Below, one piece after another: positions 40,229-54,100 of a DNA stretch of 64,000 nt. This stretch comes from Candidula unifasciata (taxonomy: Eukaryota > Mollusca > Gastropoda > Stylommatophora > Geomitridae). Position 1 is the stretch's first letter. The number at the start of each line of letters is the position of its first letter. Both the position numbers and the translations under genes were made by a program. Under the pieces are notes generated by a model that saw only the letters and a list, made by a program, of their open reading frames with translations, searched no databases and was not told where the DNA came from. The stretch covers positions 1,165,378-1,229,377 of the forward strand of contig CAJHNH020004602.1 of the NCBI GenBank assembly GCA_905116865.2, in the 5' to 3' direction.

Positions 40229-42086
40229 CTAAACGAACAAACAAAAACATAAAAAAACATGTAGCAGCAGACTCCATACATGTCTGTGCTTCTTTATACA
40301 TTTATAAACTACAATAAAGAAAGAGAAAGTGTTCTTTTCTTGCTCTGTAGTCAGGTATACAATTATGAACAACAATATAGTTGTGTGTGGGTGCGCATGC
40401 GTATGTGTTTGTTTTTTCTTCTTCTGTATTCAGGTATAACATTAAGAACACTATGTAAAGCAAACATCAAGCAAAGACAGGATCAATCAGAAATACAAAA
40501 TCAGGAAACGAGTGGGGATGGAACTAGGGCTAACCCTACATCAAGAGGCAACAGGTCAAATGGTTCAGACATGTGTCAAGACTGCCACAGGACAGTGCTC
40601 CAAAGAGAGCCCTGACAATCAGATGCAAAGCACAGACAGGGGTTGCCCATGCAAGCGATGGATGTAAGGAATATCTAAGGCCATGAAAACCAGCATCAAT
40701 GCTGCACACACCAAGGCTTCCATTAGATGTTTTTTCAAAACCTGATGCTGAAAAGCAGAACAGGGTATAGAGATAAGATGAAAATATGTGTTGACGAGTG
40801 TAAAAATTTCAAACTGCATTCCTTGTACCAACTGTTAAAGTACAGTAGCCACAATGGTCAACCCTGGAGTGTCTACAGCAGAGCTTCAAAACTTTTCATG
40901 CTGAGGACACTTTTTAGATAAACATAATTTTGGGACACAGTAATTCAGAGATCTGGACATGAAAATAGCTTAACATTTTTTTAACACAACTTCATACTAA
41001 TGTATCAGGACACAGTCTGGAAATCTCTGATCTCTCTTTTCTTCATTCTGTAAGACCAATAAAATATTTGTATGGACCCCTGCACAACACTAAACCCAAG
41101 AATGGTATACTTCTCCTGGTGGCGGTCAATATGGAGGATACGCAGATTTATTGTTTTAGATGTAGTAAGTTTTCAGTTCTGACAATAGCTAGCCATTGCA
41201 TTTCCCTCCATATGTATAGACTGAGAGGATAGTGTTTCAACGTCCAGCTACTGAGCTGAGTGCATGGCACAAAACTGTGAGCTGTGGATTTCACTAAGAT
41301 GCTTTTTGACTGTGCCCAATGTGGTTTGTGTGGTGAATTGTAGATTCAGAAAATGGTGAGTGGCCTGTTGCTACAGAACTGGTGGAGCCTTAGGTGATAA
41401 ATCACGCGTGCAACTACTAATTTGCGGTACCTACAGTTCCTGCTGATAATGAACTGTATTTTTAATGCATGTGTATCCTATCAGACTTGCTGAGACTGCA
41501 GTCTCAGCCAAATCTTTCACAAGGGTCAGTGTTGGACATTCTGTGTAGTTTTCACTGGCACAGGAATGGAGCAACTGTAGGGTGACCCATTTGCTATGAA
41601 GTCAAAACTGATTACACCTTGTGGTCCTAGGGTAGTGGATCTGACTGCTAGTTATCTGGGATAAGGGTAAAAACTTAGAAGTACCCTCACATACTACACT
41701 TTGATAGGATAGTTATGAACCTCAGAAAGGCTTAGTTTTATCTCAGATGTCCGATATATATTAGCTGCGAAAACCTTGCGTGTAGACTCTTCTCACAGCC
41801 TGGAACACAGGTAACTCTCGACTAAGGCACACCGATTATAAGGTAAGGTGACCATCTCCCTTTATCATTGTCTTTCATTCCCAGAAAATCTCTAGCAACA
41901 ATTTCATGAGTCTCTGCGGATCCCAGAATTCTGATAAATGTGCTGTTACTACTAGAAAGGCAACTCTAGAGCATTGCATTGATAAACTAGAGCACTGACC
42001 TCCACGTCTGACCAACATCTGAAGTTTTAAAATGTATTTTCAGTTAATTCGATTTTTGTTACAAATTAGAGGGAAAATATATACAC

Positions 42087-42120
<34 letters not shown>

Positions 42121-45100
42121 AAATTACTATCTTCTTAGCGTTCACTGACAGTAAACTCTGGGATAAAGTTCTAGTTGTTTGTCTATTTTAGGACTCTGGC
42201 CTTGTTTCAGAACTTTAATTGTGTGTGCATTTCAATTTTACAGATCTGCTTATTAGTATGCAGACTGTTAGTTCTGCGTATCTCAGGAAAATCCCTAGTC
42301 ACCTTTTACACCATGCCTGACAGGGAGACAACGGGTCCTGTAGTGTCAACTCTTAACTCAACTCTGCATGTGTGCATTTTATGCAGTTGAGCCGGCAGTG
42401 TCCTCTTTGTGGACGGAAAACAGTTGTATGTGGCTTTCTGTTGAGTCTGCTGATGGGGTCTTGTGGATGTTTGGTTTGTTCTCTCCACAATCCCTTGTAT
42501 TTTCCCTTGATAAGTGTTCCGATTTCTGGTAATAACAATGAATGGGGTTGTTGTTCCTCCTTTGTTCTATTTTTTTGCATGTCTGCCTGCTAACTCATTT
42601 CCTGAAAGGCCACAGTGAGCCGGGATCCACTGGAGAATGATTCGATAGTTTTCTGAGAGCCTGTTTAGCTGGCAGGTCAGTGCTCTTTCCTTGTTGTCTT
42701 GTGGATCCTTCTGAGTTGCCTAGGTTACTGACATGCAGTCACAGAGGAAAACAATTTTGCTGTTTTCAATTATTCTTTCCTCAAGCACTTTGGTTGCATC
42801 AGTAATTGCTTGCTGCTCTAAAGTTTGTTGAGAGTCTACCAGAGGTGCATGACGTTTCTATTGTAGTCTTATCTTGCAGTATGATGACGGTCCACTCCTC
42901 TGTTATTATGAAATATTGAACAACAATAAAATAACTGAATGAGCTAGAAAATGAACTCGGCTTATCTTCTTCTTTCTCATTCGCCTTTAACAAGGCGGCT
43001 GGCATGGTGTGTTGTGGTTTACAGTTAGGCTGTGATATCTGCACTTTTCAGACCAACACACTTATCATCTAATGTAGATAAATTACCTGGCTGCCCACAA
43101 AGTCCACAAGTAGGAGGTTTTCTCTGTCTCGGGCCACCCTCATTGTCAGATGCTGCTGACCGTTTTCGGTTGGGCGCTACTCCCACTCTGGGCTGAAATG
43201 GCGCTGGTCCCGAGTCACTTGTTGCTCTCCTATCTGCAAATGTTTGACTGCCATTTCCTGGGTAATAAAAAAATAAAAGGTAACAAAATTTATACAGAAT
43301 GTTACAATTAGTATTATCACTGTCTGTGTCAATTATTTTCTATAATCTCCCAAATGTTTATCAATACACATTCAAAATATTTAGGCTAAGATTCACAATA
43401 GCATAGAGCAGGGCTATTCGGTTTACCCAGGGACCAAAATGTTAAAAATGGGGACTATTGTGGGCCAGAGATCTGAATACCAGCACAGAAAGATCATTAA
43501 CACAATACAACTGGCAATGATCCGCAGGCTACTTGCTAGGCCTCTACATGTTGGATGGAAACAAAAACAACTGGCATTTAGGCTAGTGCATCTGTCTCCT
43601 GGCTGAGCATTTCCACGTTTTCATCTAAGGGGTGGGATACTTTTTTTTTTTAAATTCTGTGTCGTAAAATAGCATCATTCTAAGCACATCATTTATTGAG
43701 TACGGAACACACAGGCCTAGAACAATACCTCCAGCTCACAAAACAGAAATTATTTTGGTATCATTAACTGCATCAGTACAGTTATGTCAGATGTAATGGT
43801 TAAGAACCGCCTTCAGTGTTTTTCAACTGATGTGGCAGCAAAAATATCCGCCTAGTCATTTAGCAGGGCAGAGTAGGTAGTTTTTCCTCTCCTATGATTG
43901 CTGTCTGTAAGATTTAACACCGCAAGGATGAGATTCAAATTCCATTCAACCGCATAAAACTAATATAATTGCACCTGACAGCTGCGTAACCTGGGCTGGG
44001 ACTGAGGGCAATAACTCATGTAGCAGCTATGTGTTTCCAGCAAAGTGGCATCCTACACATCATACAACAATTCCCTGTCTCAGTGGGCCGCTAGTGAGGA
44101 ACAGTGCCTTATGTCACAGAGACTGCCGATGATTTGGAAATAATTACCATTATAATAGGAAGTTGCTGTGAATTTTTAAATCTCACAGTATGCAATGTTT
44201 TTTTAACAAATCAGAAGGCTTCATGTCTTCACCACAGTAAGAACGGTGACTGATGCCTTCTTCATCACTTAGTCTCCTGCAGGCAGGTGAAGTAATCTAG
44301 GAATGTGTGGTAACCAACAAATTAAAACATTATCACTGTATCTCACTGTAGTGTTCGCCTCTAATTGCTGACTGGGTAGGGATATCTCCTCTGTTGTTTA
44401 TATATGGTGCTATATATATGGTCATTTGTTTTAATCCATGCATTTATCAAAGAGAGGTTGGTTCTTCTGGGCCAGAATCAAAATATAATCTCCAAAGGGA
44501 CAATGTTACAGAGCTCTCCTTCCCCTTTCTAGTTCATAACCCAGTTGTGTATGTGAGATCATTATTGAGAATTTACATCATGGAGAAATCAGATCATGAT
44601 TCCACATAGCACATGCTGACCTGTGTGTGGCTCTGGGGTCAACCCTGTCTCAGCAAATAATTTCCAAAATTGTTTGGGAAGGAAAGGCAATGAGTCAGAG
44701 AACTGGCCACGTCACTTTACTAGACATGGCCTAGAATGTGTGAAAGCCAAACACTTCAGATCCCAATGGCAGATTCTGCTATCTTTATTTAAAGTAGCAT
44801 TCCTCAACTGAGAAATAACAGTATGATTTCTGAATCTAGTGTGGTGCTTTACTTTTAAGATAGGTCATAATGACACAATAATACACATGTGGCTGCACCC
44901 CCCCCCCCCCCCACACACGGTTTATAGTAATACAAGCTTGTCCTCAGGTATGCATAGTTTTCTTCTCAGCTTCACCGGCTGAAGCCCCAATTATTTATCT
45001 ATTTCTGGACTTTAGACTTGTTTCAGGACTTGAGTGTTGCCCGCACTTGTTTTAGAGTAGTATTTACAACTGATAATCTGCCATCTGGTGTGTTGTTTTG

Positions 45101-48100
45101 CTTCTGACATGGATCCCAGTAAGACAACGATTCACACATAGCTGTATCACAAGCTTGTCCTCGGGTATGCGGATGGCATTCTTCTTCTTACCATTCACAG
45201 GCTGTAAACTCCTTGTTGTCTGTCCACTTCAGGACTTTTTGTCTTGTTCTAGAACTTGAGTGTTGTATGCACTGCCATTTTACAGATCTGGTTTATTGGT
45301 GTGCAGACTGCTGGTTCCTTGCCTCTCAGGCAAATGCACTCTGAAGGAAACACTCGATCCTATCAATTTTGGCCAGGTTCATGGCAGGGAATGGGTATTG
45401 AGCAGATTGACCATGGTGTTGTTCTGCATGAACCTGTAACTCTAAATCAAAAGTCACCTCTCATTTCATTGAATATTATCCTTATGCTATGAGAAAAATA
45501 ACGGGAAATTCGGGCCTCAAAGAAGCCAACAGTCTATCCCGATATCTTATAGCATGGTGCTTGTTGCATAAACAGAATTTGTCCCCATTGAATATATATA
45601 ATAAACAGTAAGCAACAATAAACAGATTTAAAACAATTACTTCAAGAAAAACTACATGCAATATCTAGTTACAGGAAGCAAAGTTGTTTAAAATAATAAG
45701 CTATCTTTATTATTCATCTGATGATTTGAAAAAATGTGAAGTGAAAAAGAAGTTTTCTATTAGACAGGTGAGAAAGGTACTGATTTCTAAGCATTAAAAA
45801 AAAGTAAAAGGGTTAGCTACCTTAATGATTATAACATTTTTATCTCCACCTATCAGGGGACATCAGGGGATAATTATAGAGGCTAGAACCTTAAGGGCAG
45901 GTAACCCCTGATAAAAAAAAAGATATTATTTCTCTGGAGATTGTCTTTCTTGGACAGGCCATGGGATAGTGTTTACACCTGTTGATTGGAGGTGTCAGTG
46001 GACTGATCTGGACCAGGTGTCACAGCAACTGACAGGTAGCAGATGGGGAGGAAGTTATGAAGTTGTCAGGGTCACACAAAGCTATGTCCAGCTTGGTGGA
46101 CCCTGGGAATGTAATCAAGGCAAGGCAGATGTCTAATCATTCATCCTGATAGACATGTGCTTAGTGAATACACTGTACACCTAGTAGTGGAGTTTGACAT
46201 CCCTTGAATGAGAGTTGTTTAGGATGGGAAAAAACAGGAGCTTAGGCAACTGTATAAAAACAGACAACTCCGAGCCTAGAAATTGAGACTCTGCCACAAC
46301 AGCACGACATTGCTGTTGGCTTGAAACCTAAGCTTTGTGGCATGGTGCTTTGATTCACCTGGAAAATCAAGATTATTTTCACATTTTATTTCCTGACAGG
46401 AATCTTAATTGTCATTTTGCTTCAGTGTGCATTTACCCTTTTAGAGTACTTCTTAGTGCACATTTCTCCTTTTCAACAGGCAGCTGTCAAATCTCTCTAT
46501 ATTCTCAATTATCCCCCATCCCACACACAAAAACAAAAAACAAAAAAAATTCTTCCATGTTGTACTCAGCTTAAAATGGGTACCAGGAAAGATGGAAAAA
46601 TCTGAACAATGAGGACACAAACAATATACTGCGTAAATTACTACAAACATTGTTGTGTATTTTATTATGTGCATAAATGCTATAGAATTAACATCAACCT
46701 ATAGAAGCACACAATTTTAATCCCTTTTTTTTTTCTAAAATAACAATATTATACTGTCTCTTGTTACACTGTAGTCTCAACAAGGAAGTCTAAGATAAAC
46801 CATGTGATTCTTCTGTTTACTTAACTCTTTGAGTCCCAGCGGGTTTAGCATCACAGGCCCAAGGGGTAGTCTAGAGAGACGTAAGATCGGTGCATCATTG
46901 GGGCTTCTAAGTAGGAATTTATGAATGTATGATGCGTTCCTTGGGACTCAAAGAGTTAATGGGACTGTCCTGAGCACTATTAATCAAACTTAATGTAAAG
47001 ACTGTGCTTACATTTTATTACAATATTACTAGGTAGTTTACCCTCTTTTGCGATCTCTTTTGAATACATTTTATCTACTTTCCTTTCAGTATCATACAGG
47101 TAAAGGTTGGGAAAACCCAGTATTTTACTGTGCTTACTTCTCTAAACATTCTAAACGTTTGCCAGTTGTAAACTTGGGAGGAAAGTTCTGGCTGTCCGTC
47201 CACTTCTGGACTTTGGCCTTACTCCAGAATCAGAGTTAGGCAAACACATCCGCTTTACAGATCTGACTTATTTGCATGCAGATTGTTGGTTCCTCACCTC
47301 TCAGACAGATGCACTCCAACTTTGAAGTAAATATCCCTACTTAGTTAACTTTCACAACATTCTATTGGGGGGGGGGGGGGGGGGGGGGGGTGTGTGTGTG
47401 TGTGTCTATTCTTTATCTTCTGATAAAAAGAGTACATCTCTATTTAGCCTTAGCTTGACTAAGCACATAAATAGCATCAAGTACTGGAAACTGACATGGG
47501 GAGAAAAATGTTGCTAATTTCATCAACTATAACAGTTTCCCTAACTTTTCTTGGCTGCAGCGACTTTTTTCAATTAAAATCTGTCCACAGCGCCCTAACC
47601 TAAGTAAAAGTATGACTATTCGTGTCTTGGTTAAATTAATTATAAAGCTTTTACAATATTTCCCGGCGCCATTGTAGAAAGGTCGCGGCTCCCCGTGGCG
47701 CCGCTGCGCACAGTTTCGGAATCACTGAACTATAACAATAATGGAAACACATAGTTCTCTGATGACACATTTTTATTAGTTGGTGGGAAAGCCAGTATGA
47801 CACAAAAAAACTATAGATGCCTCAGATGCAAAAGAACTGTCAACTGATTGGTTGAACCTAAGGTAATGTGTGTAATCTGAACAAATTCACTCATTAAATT
47901 ATAAGGATTTTCTATGTAAAAATTTTGTTACTTTCAGTAGCTATGCAATTTTTAAAATAATAGTAGGCACTACAATTTCGGAAATTTGCGATCTTTTCGA
48001 CAATTTCCGTTACCATAGAAACCGTTTAAAACTTGTTTCGGAAATGTCGGCTGGGGTTTCGGGATGGGTCCTAATCTCTCATGAAATTTTGCGATTGGTG

Positions 48101-51100
48101 TGGTTTTCACCCACTCTTAATAGCTGAAAACGGCGGGAAGGAACTCGATTAACAGCGCATGTCTACGAAAGCCGGACGTTCTCTGTTTTTCTTTAGTCAT
48201 CAGTTTGATTGAAAATTGCGGTAAATTCGAGGTTGGCTTTAGGCTTTAACTGTTACTGTACCTGGTAATGCTAGTTATAATTGAATTCTCTGTCCAATTT
48301 TACATTTGTGTATAAAAAAAATTTTCTGGTACGTGGCTAGGTAGATGTACAGTGACATTTTTTAGGCAATCACATGCGGCTGAGTGAGCTGAGTCTCACT
48401 GCCTGCCATCTTGTCCAATGACAGTCCAATGTCAACAAAGCCGATACAGAACTGCGCAGTAGGTTGCGCAGTGAAAAACTTCTTGTTTCTGGGTCACAAG
48501 TTTTAGCGGCTGTTTCTTACATCTCATCTCCACAAAAACCTACATATCTCAGCTCAGAAATGACATACAAGCCTAAATGAGGTACCATTAGAAAGAGATT
48601 GTTTACAGCTATCTAACTGTGCTGGTTTTATTGGTGTAGAGGGCATTTTAAAAATTTCACTGAAGTAGCTAATAATAGCTGTTGCCAAAACATCAGCTAT
48701 GGGTTATGAAAGTTATTACCCTGCTGATAGCCGAGATGTAGCAAGAAGCTAAAGGGATGTAATTAACAACACAGAACAGTAACAGAAAATTACCAAAGTG
48801 GTCTTAGAAAGCAACACAGGAATAAAATAAAATTATGACTTACCACCAGTACTTTCATCTGCCCACTGGAAAAAGTTACAAGACTGATCTCGTGGCTTGC
48901 TGCATCCATAAAATTGTCTGCCATTGTTAGGGCCTTGTTTTTGAACAGTTAAGCTGGAACACAATTCAAATGCTGTTTAGAATGAGACTTTTCAACAAAA
49001 TGGAGCAGACTATAACATTACTGCATCTGGGTGTGATAATTTATTCATTCAATGCATCAGCACAATCAATATTTATGAAAGTAGCTTGGCAGATCCTGCC
49101 CAGAGAGAAATGTCCAGTCTAGGTAGACCAGGCACTACGATGTCAGGCCTTTATTACCTTGATTATCTGTTAGAACAGCACTCGTAATAAAGACCGCTCA
49201 ACATGTACATATGAACAATACTGTTTAGTATTTTTTCCACATAAAAAAATATTTTTCCTAATTTTTGATTGATTGGCACTTTCACGTTTTTTCAAATGTT
49301 ATATTGCGCTATGAGGAGGCACGGACTCACAGCCCATGGTGATTCTAGCAAAACCTGCTTGCATTAAGAAAAGTCTTCCACAATGATAACATGGGATTTC
49401 AGGACCATTGTTGTCAACATTTGTGTTTAGTCTGTTTCTTCTCAGACACTCAGTTCTCATCCCTTCTCCAATCATTTCTTTCTTCATTCCTATTCCCTTC
49501 CTGATGTGCCTCCTCCACACAACATGGTCCATGGCATTTTTTCCCCATGAATCCACCTCAATACCTGTGTCATTCATGCCCCGCTTGCACATGTCCTAAT
49601 ATTGCAGTAGAGGTCAGCCTAGATATCTTCACCAGTCTTTAATTCAACATAAAGGACGTCCTTAGGGACTTGTAATGATGCTATAAATAGGGATAACGTC
49701 AGGGGATGACTGGCATAATTGGGTAAGTCCCTGATAAAATGGGTTTCACAGAGATATGGTGAAAAGACAAGAGTGAGTGAGTCACGTGTGAATGTGAGAT
49801 CTGGGGGATTGAGAATCAGGTGGTCATTCGGTGACTGGGCCCCAGACTGGAAGGATGTGAAGGTGAATCTGTGAAGGTGAATCCAGAATGAAGAGTGCAC
49901 GTGGATCTGAATCACAGTCGAATGAATGTTAGCGCTGAACGATTAGACAGGCAGCGCTATTGAATGATCATTTAGGCCAGCCGTTGTGTTACACGGTTTA
50001 ATTGTTGAGCCAGCCGTGTACATGCCAGTGTCCATTGTCTGAAGCATGTCTGGAGCATTAATGCGTGAGCAAGGCGAGATTGCTAGAATGGCGTAAGTTG
50101 GTTCATCTGTTGATTCGTGTCTTGTGCTACAGTGACAATAAACCTATGAAATGTGTCAGCTGGTGTCGACCGTCATTTGAAGTTGTGTGGCCGTGGAGAG
50201 AAATGCCGTCTGGTTAGAATGAGCTGTGACCTAACACCTAGACAACAGAGTCAGTGTTGAATCTGCACTAGAGAGATCAAGTGTGGAAGAGACAGTACAT
50301 TCATTACAGGACTCTACCATCCTCAGATAGATATCTGATAGATATTGCACAAGTGATGAAAAAGGCCATTCAGTAAGTACAAAAGTTACCCTTTTTGGGT
50401 AAGGTAAGTACGGACAATGTTCTCTGAGGAGTTGGGGAAAAAAAGATCAAGGACTGCAGTAGCCGAACAGATGTTTCAAGAGAAAAGAACAGTCCCAATA
50501 AAAAGTAACACCCATATAAACGATGACAACGAATAATTAAGCATATGTGACAACCACAAGTTTCGAGGATAATATCAAGAGATGGAAACAACAGACTCAG
50601 GGAGTGTACAACTGAGACGAGAGCAAAGAGTGTTGGAGATTCATTGCAGCCAATGTTGACTGTGGAGAGAGTATTTGACTGAATGATTATGACCAGCAAC
50701 ATCATATGAATCACTGTTATTTTAAATTTTTAAATCCAACATACCGGTGTTCAGATCACTCGAGTCATGTGCATTTAATCTGTGCATCTACCGGAGTGAA
50801 GTTGGTTTCAAGAATTTTCTCCCAACCTTGTTCTAAAGCACACTTCCATTATTCCTTTCCTCTCAGTCCCTTCTTCAAGCCCAGTCACCAGCAGATGTAT
50901 AAACACATATACACACACATGTGGTTATGTTATTTAACTTTGCAAACACTAAAAAGTGACAAGCACTGCATAAATTACAATTGTATTGCAGCCAAAATAC
51001 ATCACATTTAAATGGCTGGGGTCAACATCCGAGGACCTCTAGAGTCTCCAGTCTGTAACATGGTGTATGCTAGCATACAGCCATGGTACTTAGCTAACAT

Positions 51101-54100
51101 TCTTGTCAATCCAACCTGAGGGAACTGTTTGCTTGCTCAAAGAGCAACACCACTGGTTCTTTACAAAATGTGAATAAAGATAAAATGTCTGACTTCATCA
51201 CACCAGATCTTATCCCATCTGGCTTACTCACTCAGTCTGATTCTGCGGTGCAGCTGGTCACAGAGTTTTTCACAAAATATGAACTCCACAGTTCCACTGA
51301 TGACCTCTATAGGTCTTCTAAATAGCTGCACACATGAACCTACACTCTAAAACAAGTATATACTGGAGCAGTCAGGCCAGTCATGGAATATGCCTCCACT
51401 GCATGGGCTGCAGCAGCCAAGACAACAATGGGAAAACTGGACAAGGTTCAGAATATGGGATTAAGGATTGTTCTCGGAGCCATGAAAACCACCCCCATCA
51501 GAGAAATAGAAAAGATAGCAGATACCTAACCACTCGAACTCAGAAGACAATACAAAACTCTTTTACAGTATGAGAAATTAAAAAGACTTCAAAGTCACCC
51601 ACTGCATTTTAAATTTCAAGAGAGAACAAAAAACAGACTGAAGCGTCAGAGCCCCAACCACCTTGCTAGAGAACTGTACAGACAGCACCAAGATCTGCTT
51701 GAAAGAGATGTTGCACTGTGCGAAAAACTTAGGCCAGAACCATGGACAAACAAGCCAGAGAAAGCAAATGTAGTCCTAAAGGTACCAGGAATCACTTCAA
51801 AAGATGCCCAGACGGAGACACAACAGAGAACCCTGGCTCTTGCTATGCTTGATGAGAAGTATCCAAACACCACTTGGACTCAGGTTTTCACCGACGGCTC
51901 TGCTACAGATGCAGTCAGAAAGGGGGGTTGTGGAATTTACATTAAACCCCCTTGCAGTAGAGCAGAAACTCTCTCTCTACCAGCAGGTGACATCTGCACT
52001 AACTTCAGAGCTGAGGCAACTGCTCTCCTCTCTGCAGTCCAACATCTCATCACTCAAGAACACAGAGGGCACCAAATTGTTATACTTAGCGACTCATTGT
52101 CTGTTCTCCAAGCACTATCCAGCAAAAAACAAGACAAAATAATTGCTGATCTAAGGAACAACTTTGGCTTACTCTCCAAGGAAGCAGAACTGGTCTTGCA
52201 GTGGATACCAGCCCACTGTGGTATTCAAGGAAATGAGAGAGCAGATGAGTTGGCAAAAGCTGGGAGTAATCTTCCACAACCTCATCCACCACACAGCTAC
52301 AAGGAAACCAAAACAGCGCTAAAGCAGTCTTTCAAGCGGGAGTGGAGAAGGCAGAATGGAGATTACAGACCAGAGAGTGACAGCATAAACAAACTCAACA
52401 GGAAAGAACAAACATCAATTCTTAGACTTCGGACTGGACACTGTGGTCTTCGAGCACACTTGTACAGGATAGGCATAAAAGAATCTGCTGCTTGTGATTG
52501 TGGAGCAGAAAGACAAACCCCTGAACACATACTGCAGTACTGCCCTTACCTCTCCCAGCAAAGACTGTGGATCTGGCCCAAAGGAGCTACATTGCAAGAG
52601 AAGCTATGGGGGACCGGTGGCGACCTTAAACGCACAATCCTATTTGTGACCCAGACGGGACTCAATGTTTAGCATGACTGATATCGAACGCAGAAGAAGA
52701 ACCTACACTCTGGGAATAAACCAATGACCTTAAAAGCACAAGGCCCTAATTTTATAATTTCACAATGGAGACCCAAGATACCCTGATCCAGTAACTAGAT
52801 AAGGCTGACTCATTCAAAAATGTGGACTTACAATTTTGCTGGGAGCCCGCATTTGCACTGTACTTCAACTGCCTCGCTTGTAGATGGTCTACTGCCTGGA
52901 CGGTGTTGGGGATGGTTGAAGCTGTTTCTGTTGTATATATCTCTTGTATTGTCACTAGAGAAAAATAAACAATGAATTAACTCCTACACGCCCAGTATTT
53001 TCTTCCAGGGTCAACTTAGGATTGTCAGTCTCACTGAAGATTTAGGGAAAGTTAATTTCAAGTTTTTATTTTTAGTGGACATGTGAGAAAAAGGTATATT
53101 TGTTAAATCTAATACAAAATTGAAGGTCTTCAATGTGAAGTCTCACCCAATGACATGATAATATAGCAAAAAGACTACTAGAGATCCTGGGGAAAAGAAG
53201 AAAGGGTAGACCAATGAAAACATTTATAAAAAGACAAGTAAAGTAAAAGTAAAGGTCTCTTTTCCACGCCTTAAGGCGTATAGGGCTAGACCTTTTTTTT
53301 TTTATAGGCCAAACGGCACAAGATGGGTGATGTGGTCAGCATCACGCCAGCCGCCTTTACTTTCTGGGACTGCACCCGGTACCCACTCAAGGCTGGGTCG
53401 AGTCAAGGTCATTTTTTTAAAAAGTCCGGCTCCACCAGGAAGCGAACCAACGACCTTCAGATCCGCAAGCGAGCGTCTAGCCGCGAAGCCAAAAGTTTCT
53501 TCTAAATGGTGTGATATAAATGGAATTAAAGAGTGGCTCAATACAAAGCTGCGTTAACAGAATGACCAGGAAGCTACATGATCAGCTTCAGAATTGAAAT
53601 TATAATGAGGTTAAAGTAGACAACTTCTGACGAAAGAGATTTTGATTTTGAATAAGTCCACCTAGGAAATTGACTATCAAGTTTCAGTTCACTTTTAAGA
53701 TAGGTATTTCACCAATAGTCGGCTCTGTGGCTAAGTTGATGCGAACGCTTTGTAATGCCGGGATCGATCCCAGCTGCGGACCATGCACCTTGCGTTGGTT
53801 TCGACAGTGGTATCAAAGAAGCTGACCGTCCAGAAAGCAATGGCAAACTACTGGACGTAAATTTGCCTAGAAAATGGGGTTGGTTCTGCAACGACCTGTA
53901 AAGGATATGCAACTAACCTAATTTCACCAATCCACAGAAGCAGTTATGATAGAAAAACCAAAGGAAAGAAGTGAAGAATGCTGCTGCAAAATTTTAATAT
54001 TTAAAAAAACTGGTATTTTTTATTTTTTTTTAAAGATTTATAATTAAAATTAAAGATAACTTGAACTTACCTTGTAGTTGGCTGCTGGGGCTCATTCTCA

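Noticed and set aside
51845..52672. Stand-alone cellular RNase H gene
   Set aside because: It continues in frame from a reverse-transcriptase terminus and ends in a LINE-type HCHC block, so it is part of a retrotransposon.
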